From positions 372,001 through 436,000 of the forward strand of contig NZ_CP084754.1 of the NCBI RefSeq assembly GCF_020535545.1: a stretch of DNA of 64,000 nt. The letters run 5' to 3'. The notes beneath the pieces were generated by a model. That model saw nothing but the letters and a program-made list of their open reading frames with translations, was not told the DNA's origin and did no database searches. Below, one piece after another: positions 1-7,307 of this stretch. A program made the position numbers and the translations under genes. Source of the stretch: Roseateles sp. XES5. Its GTDB lineage: Bacteria > Pseudomonadota > Alphaproteobacteria > Rhizobiales > Rhizobiaceae. Position 1 is the stretch's first letter, and every line of letters starts with the position of its first letter.

Positions 1-1
1 C

Positions 2-331
2 GCCCGCCGCCAGCGCGAAAGCACGCGCCTGGCGCTGCTTGACGACCTCCTCGACGCCCAACGGCGCACGGACGGGCTGAAGCGCTGGATCGCCGCCCTC
101 TCCCGCCCTGAAAACGGCGATCCACATCCCGAGCTGCAACGCATGGCCGGATGGGCCACCGCCCAGCTCGATACGCTGGAGCGCGCCCTCAGCCCGGAGC
201 AGATCGCCGCGACAGTGCGAGAGCGGGACCTATTTCCGAACGTCGACCCTCTCGACGACCCGAAGGGCGAGCCGCCGTGCGCCCGCATCTGGGGCCACTC
301 CGCCGCGCTCTGGCACATCAATTCCGCCTGA
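2..331 (+). CDS. Hypothetical protein, C-terminal fragment (5' end outside window)
   Basis: The frame is open from the window edge and ends in TGA at 329-331, leaving 109 codons. The visible part starts with an Arg/Leu/Asp-rich, probably helical stretch, continues with LERALSPEQIAATVRERDLF, and ends in an acidic Pro-rich segment (DPLDDPKGEPP) and a Trp/His-containing tail. Codon use fits the rest of the window. I do not recognise the family. An ATG at 143 lies inside this frame, but the frame clearly continues upstream of it, so it is unlikely to be the true start. Confidence 0.55.
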   Translation, partial: ARRQRESTRLALLDDLLDAQRRTDGLKRWIAALSRPENGDPHPELQRMAGWATAQLDTLERALSPEQIAATVRERDLFPNVDPLDDPKGEPPCARIWGHSAALWHINSA

Positions 332-631
332 TTGAACCATCGAGCCGCACGGAGGGAAAACTCATGCTGACCTTGCTGCATGGTCTGCACGCCATCGCCG
401 CACAACGCGGCGACGGCCTGCGCCCCGAACTGCGCGGAGCGCGCCACACCACCCCCGCATCGCCCCATAGCGAAGGCACGGTGACGCACCGCGCCGTCGT
501 TCCGAATGCATCCGGGAAATCCCAAGGCGGGCATCCCCATCAGCGGGCTCGGCCAAATGGCGCGCCGATTGGTGGCGAGCCCCCGTCAAGTCCAAGACGG
601 ATGCGGCAGACCCGCCTCGACGAAGACCAGT
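332..631. other. Non-coding gap between the partial gene and the ABC operon
   Basis: About 300 bases separate the partial plus-strand gene from the 3' end of the minus-strand ABC operon. The only hint of coding is an ATG at 364 preceded by GGAGGG, opening a 110-codon frame that runs into the ATPase gene on the other strand. Its Pro/Arg/His-rich composition looks random. No clear terminator with a T-run is visible. Confidence 0.5.
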
Positions 632-1702
632 CTAAACCTTCTTGCCTGCCTCATCGAAGAAATGCAGGTTCGCCGCGGGAAGCCGGACGGTGACCTGGCC
701 CTCGATGCCGAGGAACCGGCGGTCGAGTGTGAAGGCCTTGAAGGCGATGGAGCCGAGCTTCAGGTGCACGATGATGCCGAAGCCGGTTGGTTCGACGAGA
801 TCGACGGTGGCCGTCATCGCATCGGGGCCTTCCGCGCCGAGAACGACATGTTCCGGCCGGATGCCGAGCGTTGCGCGCGCGCCGTCGGCAAGGTCGGCGG
901 CGTTGTCGAGCGTCAGCACCATGAAGCCGGAAAGCGTGAAGCGGGCCGCCCCGTCGGCTGCCGCATACTGCCCCTCGAAGAAGTTCATGCCCGGCGAACC
1001 GATGAAGCTGGCGACGAAGAGGTTGGCAGGATTGTCGTAAAGTTCGAGCGGGCTGCCGACCTGCTGGATGACGCCGCCATGCATGGCGACGATCCGGTCC
1101 GCCAGGGTCATGGCCTCGATCTGGTCGTGGGTGACATAGATCGAGGTGGCGCCGAGATCCTGGTGCATCTTCTTGATCTCGGCGCGCATCTGCTCGCGCA
1201 GGCGCGCATCGAGGTTGGAAAGCGGCTCGTCGAACAGGAAGGCCTTCGGCTCGCGCACGATGGCGCGGCCCATGGCGACGCGCTGGCGCTGGCCGCCGGA
1301 AAGCGCCTTCGGGCGGCGTTCCATCAGAGGCTCGAGTCCGAGCTTGCCGGCCGCCCCGGCCACCACGGCGGCAATCTTCTCCTTGGCGGTTTTGCGCAGC
1401 CGCAGGCTGTAGCTCATGTTCTGCGCCACATTCATGTTCGGGTAGAGCGCGTAGCTCTGGAACACCATGGCGATGTCACGCTCCTTGCTGGGCAGGTGGG
1501 TGACGTCGCGGTCGCCGATCTCGATGCGGCCGGCGCTGGGGTGCTCCAGGCCGGCAATCATGGCCAGCAGGGTGGACTTGCCGCAGCCCGAGGGGCCGAC
1601 CAGGATCAGGAACTCGCCCTCCCTGATTTCAAGGTCGACGCCGTGCAGCACCGGATAGGCACCGTAGGACTTGCGGATAGCGGCGATATCGATGGATGCC
1701 AT
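632..1702 (-). CDS. ABC transporter ATP-binding protein, MalK/UgpC type
   Basis: This is the ATPase subunit that powers a carbohydrate-type (CUT1) importer at the inner face of the membrane. The 356-residue length is normal for MalK/UgpC. Visible motifs are Walker [10 protein letters not shown] (about 36-44), signature LSGGQ (134-138), Walker B FLFDEP (155-160), and a C-terminal regulatory extension with GIRPEH. It is the last gene of a minus-strand operon, starting 4 bases after the stop of the upstream permease. Family and role are firm; the substrate cannot be read from this subunit. Confidence 0.93.
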   Translation of the reverse strand: MASIDIAAIRKSYGAYPVLHGVDLEIREGEFLILVGPSGCGKSTLLAMIAGLEHPSAGRIEIGDRDVTHLPSKERDIAMVFQSYALYPNMNVAQNMSYSLRLRKTAKEKIAAVVAGAAGKLGLEPLMERRPKALSGGQRQRVAMGRAIVREPKAFLFDEPLSNLDARLREQMRAEIKKMHQDLGATSIYVTHDQIEAMTLADRIVAMHGGVIQQVGSPLELYDNPANLFVASFIGSPGMNFFEGQYAAADGAARFTLSGFMVLTLDNAADLADGARATLGIRPEHVVLGAEGPDAMTATVDLVEPTGFGIIVHLKLGSIAFKAFTLDRRFLGIEGQVTVRLPAANLHFFDEAGKKV

Positions 1703-1706
1703 TGGA

Positions 1707-2540
1707 TTAGCCTTTCACGGCGCCGGCCGTCAGGCCCTGCACGAGATAACGTTGGATCAACAGGAAGAACAGGCAGGCGGGGATGAGCGCCAGGACGCCG
1801 GCCGCCATCATCTGCCCGAAGTCGACCGAGAATTTCGATACGAAGGAGAGCAGCCCGACGGGGAATGTCGCCGCCTCGTTGCCGGAGATCAGCATCAGCG
1901 AGAACAGCAGCTCGCTCCAGGCCGCCGTGAAGACGAAGCCGAGGGTCGCGGCGATCCCCGGCAGCGTCAGCGGTAGGATGATCTGGCGGAAGGCGACGAA
2001 CTGGGTGGCGCCGTCGATCATCGCGGCCTCCTCCAGATCCTTCGGAATGCCGTCGAAGAAGGACTGCATCAGGAACGTGGCGAAGGGCACGTTGAAGGCC
2101 GTGTAGACGATGACGAGCCCGGTCAGGCTGTTTGTGAGGCCGAGCGGCGACAGGATCTTGAAGATCGGCGCGACCAGCATGACCAGCGGGAACATCTGGG
2201 TCAGCAGCATCAGCGTCACGATCCAGTATTTGCCGCGAAAATCGAAGCGCGACATGGCATAGCCCGCGAACGAGGCGAGAACCGTGACGACGATGGCGGT
2301 GGAACCGGCGACGACAAGGCTGTTCTTGAAGAAGGTCGGAAATTCGCTGTGCTTGAGGACGAACTCGAAATGCTCAAGGCTCGCCTGCGACGGCCACATG
2401 CGGATGCCCTCGGAATAGAGCAGCTTGTTCGGCGTGACCGAGACTTTCAGGAGCCAGTAGAGCGGGAATAGCGCGAAGGCGACATAGGCGGCGATGGCCA
2501 GGCGATGCGCGAGAACGGAGAGGATGCGTTTGCCCGTCAT
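1707..2540 (-). CDS. ABC transporter permease, MalG type
   Basis: Inner-membrane permease of the same importer, 277 residues with about six hydrophobic segments. The cytoplasmic EAA loop that contacts the ATPase reads EEAAMIDGATQFVAFRQIIL, typical of MalG-type carbohydrate permeases. The start is preceded by AAGGATTGAG at good spacing. It starts 4 bases after the stop of the other permease and ends 4 bases before the ATPase start, which implies co-translation of a heterodimeric channel. Confidence 0.92.
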   Translation of the reverse strand: MTGKRILSVLAHRLAIAAYVAFALFPLYWLLKVSVTPNKLLYSEGIRMWPSQASLEHFEFVLKHSEFPTFFKNSLVVAGSTAIVVTVLASFAGYAMSRFDFRGKYWIVTLMLLTQMFPLVMLVAPIFKILSPLGLTNSLTGLVIVYTAFNVPFATFLMQSFFDGIPKDLEEAAMIDGATQFVAFRQIILPLTLPGIAATLGFVFTAAWSELLFSLMLISGNEAATFPVGLLSFVSKFSVDFGQMMAAGVLALIPACLFFLLIQRYLVQGLTAGAVKG

Positions 2541-2544
2541 GGTC

Positions 2545-3492
2545 TCAATCCTTGCTCAGGAGCCACTGTCGCAGGATTACGATCAGCATCGAGTAGGCGA
2601 TCAGAAGCGTCAGGAGCACGAGGGCGATGGCCGAGGCATAGCCGAAATCCAGCCGCTTGAAGGCCTGGGTAAAAATGTAGCTGGCGACGATCTGGCTGCG
2701 ATCGGCCGGCCCACCGTTGGTCATAACGACGATCAGGTCGGCGAAGTTGGAAATCCAGACGGTGCGCAGCAGCACGGTGATGGCGATCGTCGGCGCGAGG
2801 AAGGGCAAGGTTATCGAAACGAAACGCTGAACCGGGCCGGCGCCGTCGATGCTGGCCGCTTCATAGAGATCCCGCGGGATCGCCTGCAGGGCTGCCAGCA
2901 GCGTGATGGCGAAGAACGGAATGCCCCACCAGACATTGGCGATGATCGGCCCCCACATCGAGAGCTGCGGATCGGAAAGGATGTTGGAGGGTTCGTCCAT
3001 CAGCCCCAGTGCGAACAGCCAATGCGGAATGGGACCGACGACCGGATTGAACAGCCAGGCCCAGTTGAGACCGGCAAGAAAGCTGGGAACGGCCCAGGGC
3101 AGGAAGACCAGTGCCTGGACGATGCCGCGCCCGGCGAAGGGCTTGTCGAGCAAAAGAGCGAGGATCAGGCCGAAGACGAACTGCAGAAGGACGGACCAGC
3201 CGGTCCACCAGAGCGTGTTCTTCAGGGCGCGGTAGAAGTTCTGGTCCTGGGACAGTGCCCTGAAATGATCGAGCCCGACAAAACCGCCGGAAAAGGGATT
3301 GAGCACCTGGATGTCGCGGAAGGCATAGGAGATGCCAAGCACGAGAGGCACCAGCATGACGGTGACGATCAGGATCAGCGCGGGCGCGCTGTAGAGATAG
3401 GGAGCGGAGGCATCGGCAAGGCGCTTCTTCAGCGGCCGCTGGTCCGCGCGCGCGCCGCTGCTGCGGGCTCGTGCGTGAGAAACCATCGTCAT
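2545..3492 (-). CDS. ABC transporter permease, MalF type
   Basis: The 315-residue partner permease. A charged N-terminus of about 35 residues is followed by six predicted membrane segments. The EAA loop reads YEAASIDGAGPVQRF. This is the MalF-type subunit of a CUT1 importer. A 103-base gap holding a strong hairpin separates it from the binding-protein gene upstream, a common arrangement that lets the binding protein be made in excess over the membrane subunits. Confidence 0.92.
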   Translation of the reverse strand: MTMVSHARARSSGARADQRPLKKRLADASAPYLYSAPALILIVTVMLVPLVLGISYAFRDIQVLNPFSGGFVGLDHFRALSQDQNFYRALKNTLWWTGWSVLLQFVFGLILALLLDKPFAGRGIVQALVFLPWAVPSFLAGLNWAWLFNPVVGPIPHWLFALGLMDEPSNILSDPQLSMWGPIIANVWWGIPFFAITLLAALQAIPRDLYEAASIDGAGPVQRFVSITLPFLAPTIAITVLLRTVWISNFADLIVVMTNGGPADRSQIVASYIFTQAFKRLDFGYASAIALVLLTLLIAYSMLIVILRQWLLSKD

Positions 3493-3547
3493 TGTTTCCG
3501 GTTTGCGGCACGAGAAGGCGTGCGCGCTGTTTTGTCAGGGAAGCGGG

Positions 3548-3581
3548 GCGCAGGCAGCCGACATCATGTCGCCGCCTGCGC
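3548..3581 (-). other. Intercistronic hairpin between binding protein and permeases
   Basis: Arms 3548-3564 and 3566-3581 are inverted repeats (GCGCAGGC outer, CGACAT inner) with one bulged base and a minimal loop. No T-run follows, so it is more likely an RNA-stabilising or partially attenuating hairpin than a full terminator. Its position after the binding-protein stop fits differential expression within the operon. Confidence 0.6.
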
Positions 3582-3595
3582 TGGAGGCCAAAGCG

Positions 3596-4855
3596 CTATT
3601 TGCTCGCGAGGAACTTCTGCTGCGCCTTGGTCATGTATTCAGCCCACTGGCCGGCCATTTCCTCCGGCGTGATGTCGCCGAGCATGGCTTCCTGGCTGGT
3701 CTTGATCGCCATCGAATCCTTGAAGAAGGCGAACTCCTCCAGATAGGTCGGCATCACGGTCGGGATGGCGTCCTTGTCGGCCAGTTCCTCGAACCAGCCC
3801 TTGAACTGCTCGCTGGCATAGTAGGGGTCGTTCTCCGCCGCCTTCAACGCCGGCAGGGCGCCGATCTTCTTGTTCCATTCGATGTTGCCTTCCGGCCCCT
3901 CGAGCGTGGCGATCAGCTTCCAGGACAGCTCCTTGTTGGCGCTGGCCGACAGCATGGACCAGCCGGCAAAGCCGATGGTCGGGAAGGTCTTGCCGGACGG
4001 GCCCTTGGGCATGGTAGTGACGCCATAGTCGGCGGCATCCATGCGCTCGGCGATGGCGATCAGAGCGTCCGGATCCTGGTCGAGCATCGCGCAGGTGCCG
4101 GTATAGAAGCCCGCGACGATCTCGTTGAAGCCCCAGTTGACGCTGTCCTTGGGCGCATAGCCGTTCTTGTAGAGATCGATCAGCCAGGTGAAGCCCTTGA
4201 CCCAGCCCTCTTCCGAGAATTTCGACGTCCCGTCGGCGTTGAAATAGGTGTTTTCGCCGGCCATCGCGGCGCCCATCATCATCCAGCCGTTGAGGCCACC
4301 CGGACCGCCGCGCATGCAATAGGCATATTTGCCCGGCAGCTTCTTGATCTTCTCCGCAGCGGCGACGAAGTCGTCCATCGTCTTCGGCGGGCCTTCGACA
4401 CCGGCTTCCGCGAAGATCTTCTTGTTGTAGAACATGGCGCGCAGATAGAAGCCGTAGGGCAGCATATAGGCCGTGTCCTTGACGTTGCGGCCAAGTTCCA
4501 GCGCACGCCCCGTCAGGCCGTCCGTGTGTTCCCACGTCTTCAGATAGGGCTCGAGGTTTTCCAGCACACCGTTGTTGGCATAGAGCGACAGCCAGGTGTC
4601 CGGCATTTCCATGACGTCAGGGACTTCGCCGGCCGAGACCATGGTCGCGAACTTCTGGAAGGCCTCGCCCCAGGGCAGCGAGATGATCTCGACCGTCGTG
4701 CCAGGATTGGCGGCCTCGAACTTGGCGACGATCGACTTCAGCGTCTCGGTGCGCTCGGGGCTGGTGATGACCTCGACGAGCTTCAGCTTGGTATCGGCAA
4801 GCGCCGTGCCAACCATCAGCGTGGCGACCAGGGTCGCGGCAATCAGTTTCCTCAT
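3596..4855 (-). CDS. ABC transporter periplasmic sugar-binding protein (family 1)
   Basis: Solute-binding protein of the importer, 419 residues. It starts with a classical Sec signal peptide (MRKLIAATLVATLMVGTALA, cleavage near ALA-D). The mature part has the family-1 pattern: FEAANPGTTVEIISLPWGE near the N-terminus, PYGFYLRAMFYNKKIF for the hinge region, and VAGFYTGTCAML. It acts in the periplasm and delivers ligand to the downstream MalF/MalG-type permeases. It follows the PLP-enzyme gene by 36 bases. The ligand is probably a sugar or polyol but cannot be named from sequence. Confidence 0.9.
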   Translation of the reverse strand: MRKLIAATLVATLMVGTALADTKLKLVEVITSPERTETLKSIVAKFEAANPGTTVEIISLPWGEAFQKFATMVSAGEVPDVMEMPDTWLSLYANNGVLENLEPYLKTWEHTDGLTGRALELGRNVKDTAYMLPYGFYLRAMFYNKKIFAEAGVEGPPKTMDDFVAAAEKIKKLPGKYAYCMRGGPGGLNGWMMMGAAMAGENTYFNADGTSKFSEEGWVKGFTWLIDLYKNGYAPKDSVNWGFNEIVAGFYTGTCAMLDQDPDALIAIAERMDAADYGVTTMPKGPSGKTFPTIGFAGWSMLSASANKELSWKLIATLEGPEGNIEWNKKIGALPALKAAENDPYYASEQFKGWFEELADKDAIPTVMPTYLEEFAFFKDSMAIKTSQEAMLGDITPEEMAGQWAEYMTKAQQKFLASK

Positions 4856-4891
4856 TTTGTTCCCTTTATTGTTGGGTTGGTTGCAGTCGTG

Positions 4892-6064
4892 TCAGCCTGC
4901 CGAAGCGGCGGCGATCGCCGCTTCGATATCGCTCCAGAGGGCCTCCGTTCCCTCCAGGCCGACATGGAGCCGTATGGACCGCGGACTGATGCCGAAGGCG
5001 ACCGCGGAATTGGGTTGCGCTTTTTGCGACAGGACGATTTCGCCGGGCACGATCAGGCTTTCGTGTCCGCCCCAGCTCACGCCGAGCTTGAAAAGCGTGA
5101 GGTGATCGGAGAAGGCGCGGACATCGACGCCCTCCTTGACGATGAAGGAGAAGAGACCGGACGTGCCCGTAAGACCGGGCGCAAGCTGGTTGGCAAGGCC
5201 CGGGCAGCACACGGTCTCCACGGCGTCATGAGCCTGCAGGCGCCGGGCGATTTCGAGCGCCGACCGTTCATGCGCCTTCATGCGGATCGGCAGGGTGCGC
5301 ATGCCGCGGATCAGCAGCCAGGCATCGAAAGGCGACAGCTTGCCGCCGAGATAGGGATAGGCTTCAGAGCGGATGCGGCCAATGAGCTCCTTCGACCCAG
5401 CAACGACGCCGGCGACGACATCGCTATGGCCGCTGAGATATTTGGTGGCCGAATGGATGACCAGATCGACGCCGAGCGCGATCGGCTGCTGGAAGATCGG
5501 GCTTGCCCAACTGTTGTCGATGGCCGAGATGACGCCGTGGGTCTTCGCCAGCGCCGCCAGTGCCGCAACGTCGTGGGTATGCATCACCCAGCTCGTCGGG
5601 CTTTCCAGGTAAAGCAGCTTCGCACCGGGCAGCGCCTTGGCGACCGCCTCCTCGTCACGGCCGTCGACATAGGTGACGTCGATGCCCATGCGCCGGAAGA
5701 ACGTGCCGAACAGGCGATAGGCGTCGGGATAGACATGCTTGACGGCGACGATGCGGTCGCCCGGCTCGACGAAGGAAAGCAACGCGGAGGAAATCGCCGA
5801 CATGCCGCTGGCAAAGCCGATCGCGTCTTCCGCACCTTCCAGTTCCGCCAGCTTCTCCTCGAAGATCCGCACCGTGGGATTGAGACCGCGCGTATAGATC
5901 GGCCGGACCTTTTCACCGCGATAGGAGGCAAGCATGTCGTCATAATCGGTAAAGGTGAACAGCGACGTCTGGACGATCGGTGGCACCACGGCCTCGAAGG
6001 CATTGCCCGCGTCATGGGCAACGATGAGGGAGGCTTCGTCGAACGGATGGAAACCGTTGCTCAT
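4892..6064 (-). CDS. Cys/Met metabolism PLP-dependent enzyme (cystathionine beta/gamma-lyase family)
   Basis: A 390-residue fold-type I PLP enzyme. The Schiff-base lysine lies in HSATKYLSGHSD, the PLP-contact aspartate in AIDNSWASPIF, and YTRGLNPT and FASGMSAISSALL are typical of the trans-sulfuration family. The true start is the ATG at 6064, which overlaps the stop of the regulator as ATGA. Members cleave or exchange thioether side chains (cystathionine beta-lyase, methionine gamma-lyase and similar); the exact reaction cannot be assigned. Linkage to a carbohydrate-type ABC importer is unusual and may indicate a sulfur- or amino-containing ligand. Confidence 0.85.
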   Translation of the reverse strand: MSNGFHPFDEASLIVAHDAGNAFEAVVPPIVQTSLFTFTDYDDMLASYRGEKVRPIYTRGLNPTVRIFEEKLAELEGAEDAIGFASGMSAISSALLSFVEPGDRIVAVKHVYPDAYRLFGTFFRRMGIDVTYVDGRDEEAVAKALPGAKLLYLESPTSWVMHTHDVAALAALAKTHGVISAIDNSWASPIFQQPIALGVDLVIHSATKYLSGHSDVVAGVVAGSKELIGRIRSEAYPYLGGKLSPFDAWLLIRGMRTLPIRMKAHERSALEIARRLQAHDAVETVCCPGLANQLAPGLTGTSGLFSFIVKEGVDVRAFSDHLTLFKLGVSWGGHESLIVPGEIVLSQKAQPNSAVAFGISPRSIRLHVGLEGTEALWSDIEAAIAAASAG

Positions 6065-6777
6065 TTGGACATTTCCTTGATGTCTTCCTCGACGACCGCG
6101 AGGATTTTCAGTGTTTCGGCGCGCGCGGCCTCGGGATCCTGGGCGGCGATGGCGTTGAAAAGGGTCCGGTGGAAGGGGAAGGACCGGCTGGCGAAATCCG
6201 GCCGATCGAAAGGCGTCGCCCAGAAGCGCTCGAAAGCACCGCGCATCTGCTCCAGCAACTGCTTGAACAGCGGATTGTGCGTGGCGTCGTAGATGGCAAG
6301 GTGGAAGGCGAGGTCTTCCACGTCGGACGAGCCCTTGGCGCGGTGCGTCCGCTCCATGATGTCGAGCTTCTCCTCGATTGCCTGCAGGTCCTCCGGGGTG
6401 CGTCGGCGGGCTGCGACCATGCCCGCCTCCGCCTCGATGCCGCGGCGCACTTCCAGCGTCTGCAGCAGGGCGTCGCGCAGGTGCGTCGTTTCCAGCGACA
6501 ACGGCATGTGGATTGTCGTGCCGGAGATAGGTTTCAGCAGGTAGGTGCCGCTGCCCTTGCGGGCCTCGACGACGCCGAGCGCCTGGAAATGGCGGATAAC
6601 CTCGCGGATGGTCGAACGGCCGACGGCAAGTGCGCTCATCAGTTCCCGCTCGGCCGGAAGCCGGGCGCCGGGCAACAGGCTGCAGCGCTCGATGTAATCC
6701 GCCAGCGCCGCCGTCACCTGCTGCACGCGGTCGGCGGGGGGCAAAGGTGCGAGTTCTGCCTTGGTACTCTGTTTCAT
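6061..6777 (-). CDS. GntR-family regulator, FCD (FadR) subfamily
   Basis: A 238-residue regulator with an N-terminal winged helix (about 18-82, including RLPAERELMSALAVGRSTIR and GSGTYLL) and a C-terminal helical FCD ligand-binding domain that has LAFHLAIYDATHN and HRTLFNAI. I chose the ATG at 6777 (MKQSTKAE) rather than a longer frame starting at 6849, because the extension runs over the palindrome at 6799-6820. It is the first gene of the operon and overlaps the PLP-enzyme start by 4 bases, so it probably autoregulates the whole unit in response to the imported ligand or a metabolite. Confidence 0.88.
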   Translation of the reverse strand: MKQSTKAELAPLPPADRVQQVTAALADYIERCSLLPGARLPAERELMSALAVGRSTIREVIRHFQALGVVEARKGSGTYLLKPISGTTIHMPLSLETTHLRDALLQTLEVRRGIEAEAGMVAARRRTPEDLQAIEEKLDIMERTHRAKGSSDVEDLAFHLAIYDATHNPLFKQLLEQMRGAFERFWATPFDRPDFASRSFPFHRTLFNAIAAQDPEAARAETLKILAVVEEDIKEMSK

Positions 6778-6798
6778 CGTCGATTCCACCCGCGCCAA

Positions 6799-6820
6799 AT
6801 TGGTCTGACATCTGATCAAT
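6799..6820. promoter_or_regulatory. Candidate operator of the GntR/FCD regulator
   Basis: ATTGGTC (6799-6805), an 8-base spacer and GATCAAT (6814-6820) form a 22-base inverted repeat with one mismatch, 21 bases upstream of the regulator start. FCD regulators bind short palindromes of about this size, often in their own promoter. The assignment to this regulator is inferred from position. Confidence 0.5.
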
Positions 6821-6960
6821 AATACAAATCGCAAATCCGTCAAGGGCATTCCCCAGAACGCGCTGTCAGTTTTTGTAAACGACTAGGTAGGCAGCACCGG
6901 TCGTGCGAAATCGGGGCGGAAAGCATCCCGAACAGCCGACCGGGAAACCACGGGAAGCGG

Positions 6961-6980
6961 CCTGACATCTCCTGACATCT
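6961..6980. repeat. Tandem direct repeat CCTGACATCT x2
   Basis: Two perfect back-to-back copies of CCTGACATCT. The core CTGACATCT also occurs inside the palindrome at 6799-6820, so these may be further half-sites for the same regulator, or chance similarity. Confidence 0.35.
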
Positions 6981-7075
6981 GGTGGCTGATGCCCAACGAG
7001 CGATACGGGAAGACGGGCGCGCACCGCAGCGCCGGGATGCTTCGGCAGCGTCTGCCACGCAAGCGCGATAGCGAA

Positions 7076-7102
7076 ACGGGCCGGACATCTAGTCCGGCCC
7101 GT
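7076..7102 (-). terminator. Hairpin terminator candidate
   Basis: Perfect 11-base inverted repeat ACGGGCCGGAC / GTCCGGCCCGT with a 5-base loop. Read on the minus strand it follows the metallopeptidase/TPM gene by about 200 bases. The T-run after the stem is short (TTTC), so termination strength is uncertain. Confidence 0.5.
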
Positions 7103-7204
7103 CTGTTATCGAGAAGCGAGCCGCGCTCTCGCACTCCGCTGGGAAAGGCTGAGTTCTCGCCCGGGGTTCATCCGTCTGGCGGATGCAGCGGGCATCGATA
7201 GACC

Positions 7205-7307
7205 TAGAGCATGTCAGGTTCAGATTGAACCAGACATGCTCTAAATTCTTTTGTTTTCGTTTGTCTTTTCGGGAAAACCGGTTCCCACTTTTCCCTGACA
7301 AACTCTA
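7205..7307. repeat. Rhizobial-type intergenic palindromic repeat
   Basis: 7205-7243 is a 39-base near-perfect palindrome starting TAGAGCATGTC and ending GACATGCTCTA, with one mismatched pair. It is followed by an AT-rich spacer, then GGGAAAACCGGTTCCCACTT and a closing CTCTA at the stop codon of the next gene. The GAGCATG end and the AAAACCGGTTCCCA motif are typical of the dispersed palindromic or mosaic intergenic elements of rhizobial genomes. This supports the taxonomic placement. Precise family membership would need comparison with known copies. Confidence 0.7.

Noticed and set aside
364..693. 110-codon plus-strand frame with a GGAGGG site before its ATG
   Set aside because: It is Pro/Arg/His-rich, resembles no family, and overlaps the well-supported ATPase gene on the other strand.
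3503..6292. Open frame of 929 codons on the plus strand
   Set aside because: It is antisense to the binding-protein and PLP-enzyme genes and is a by-product of high GC at third positions; composition is His/Arg/Gly-rich without domains.
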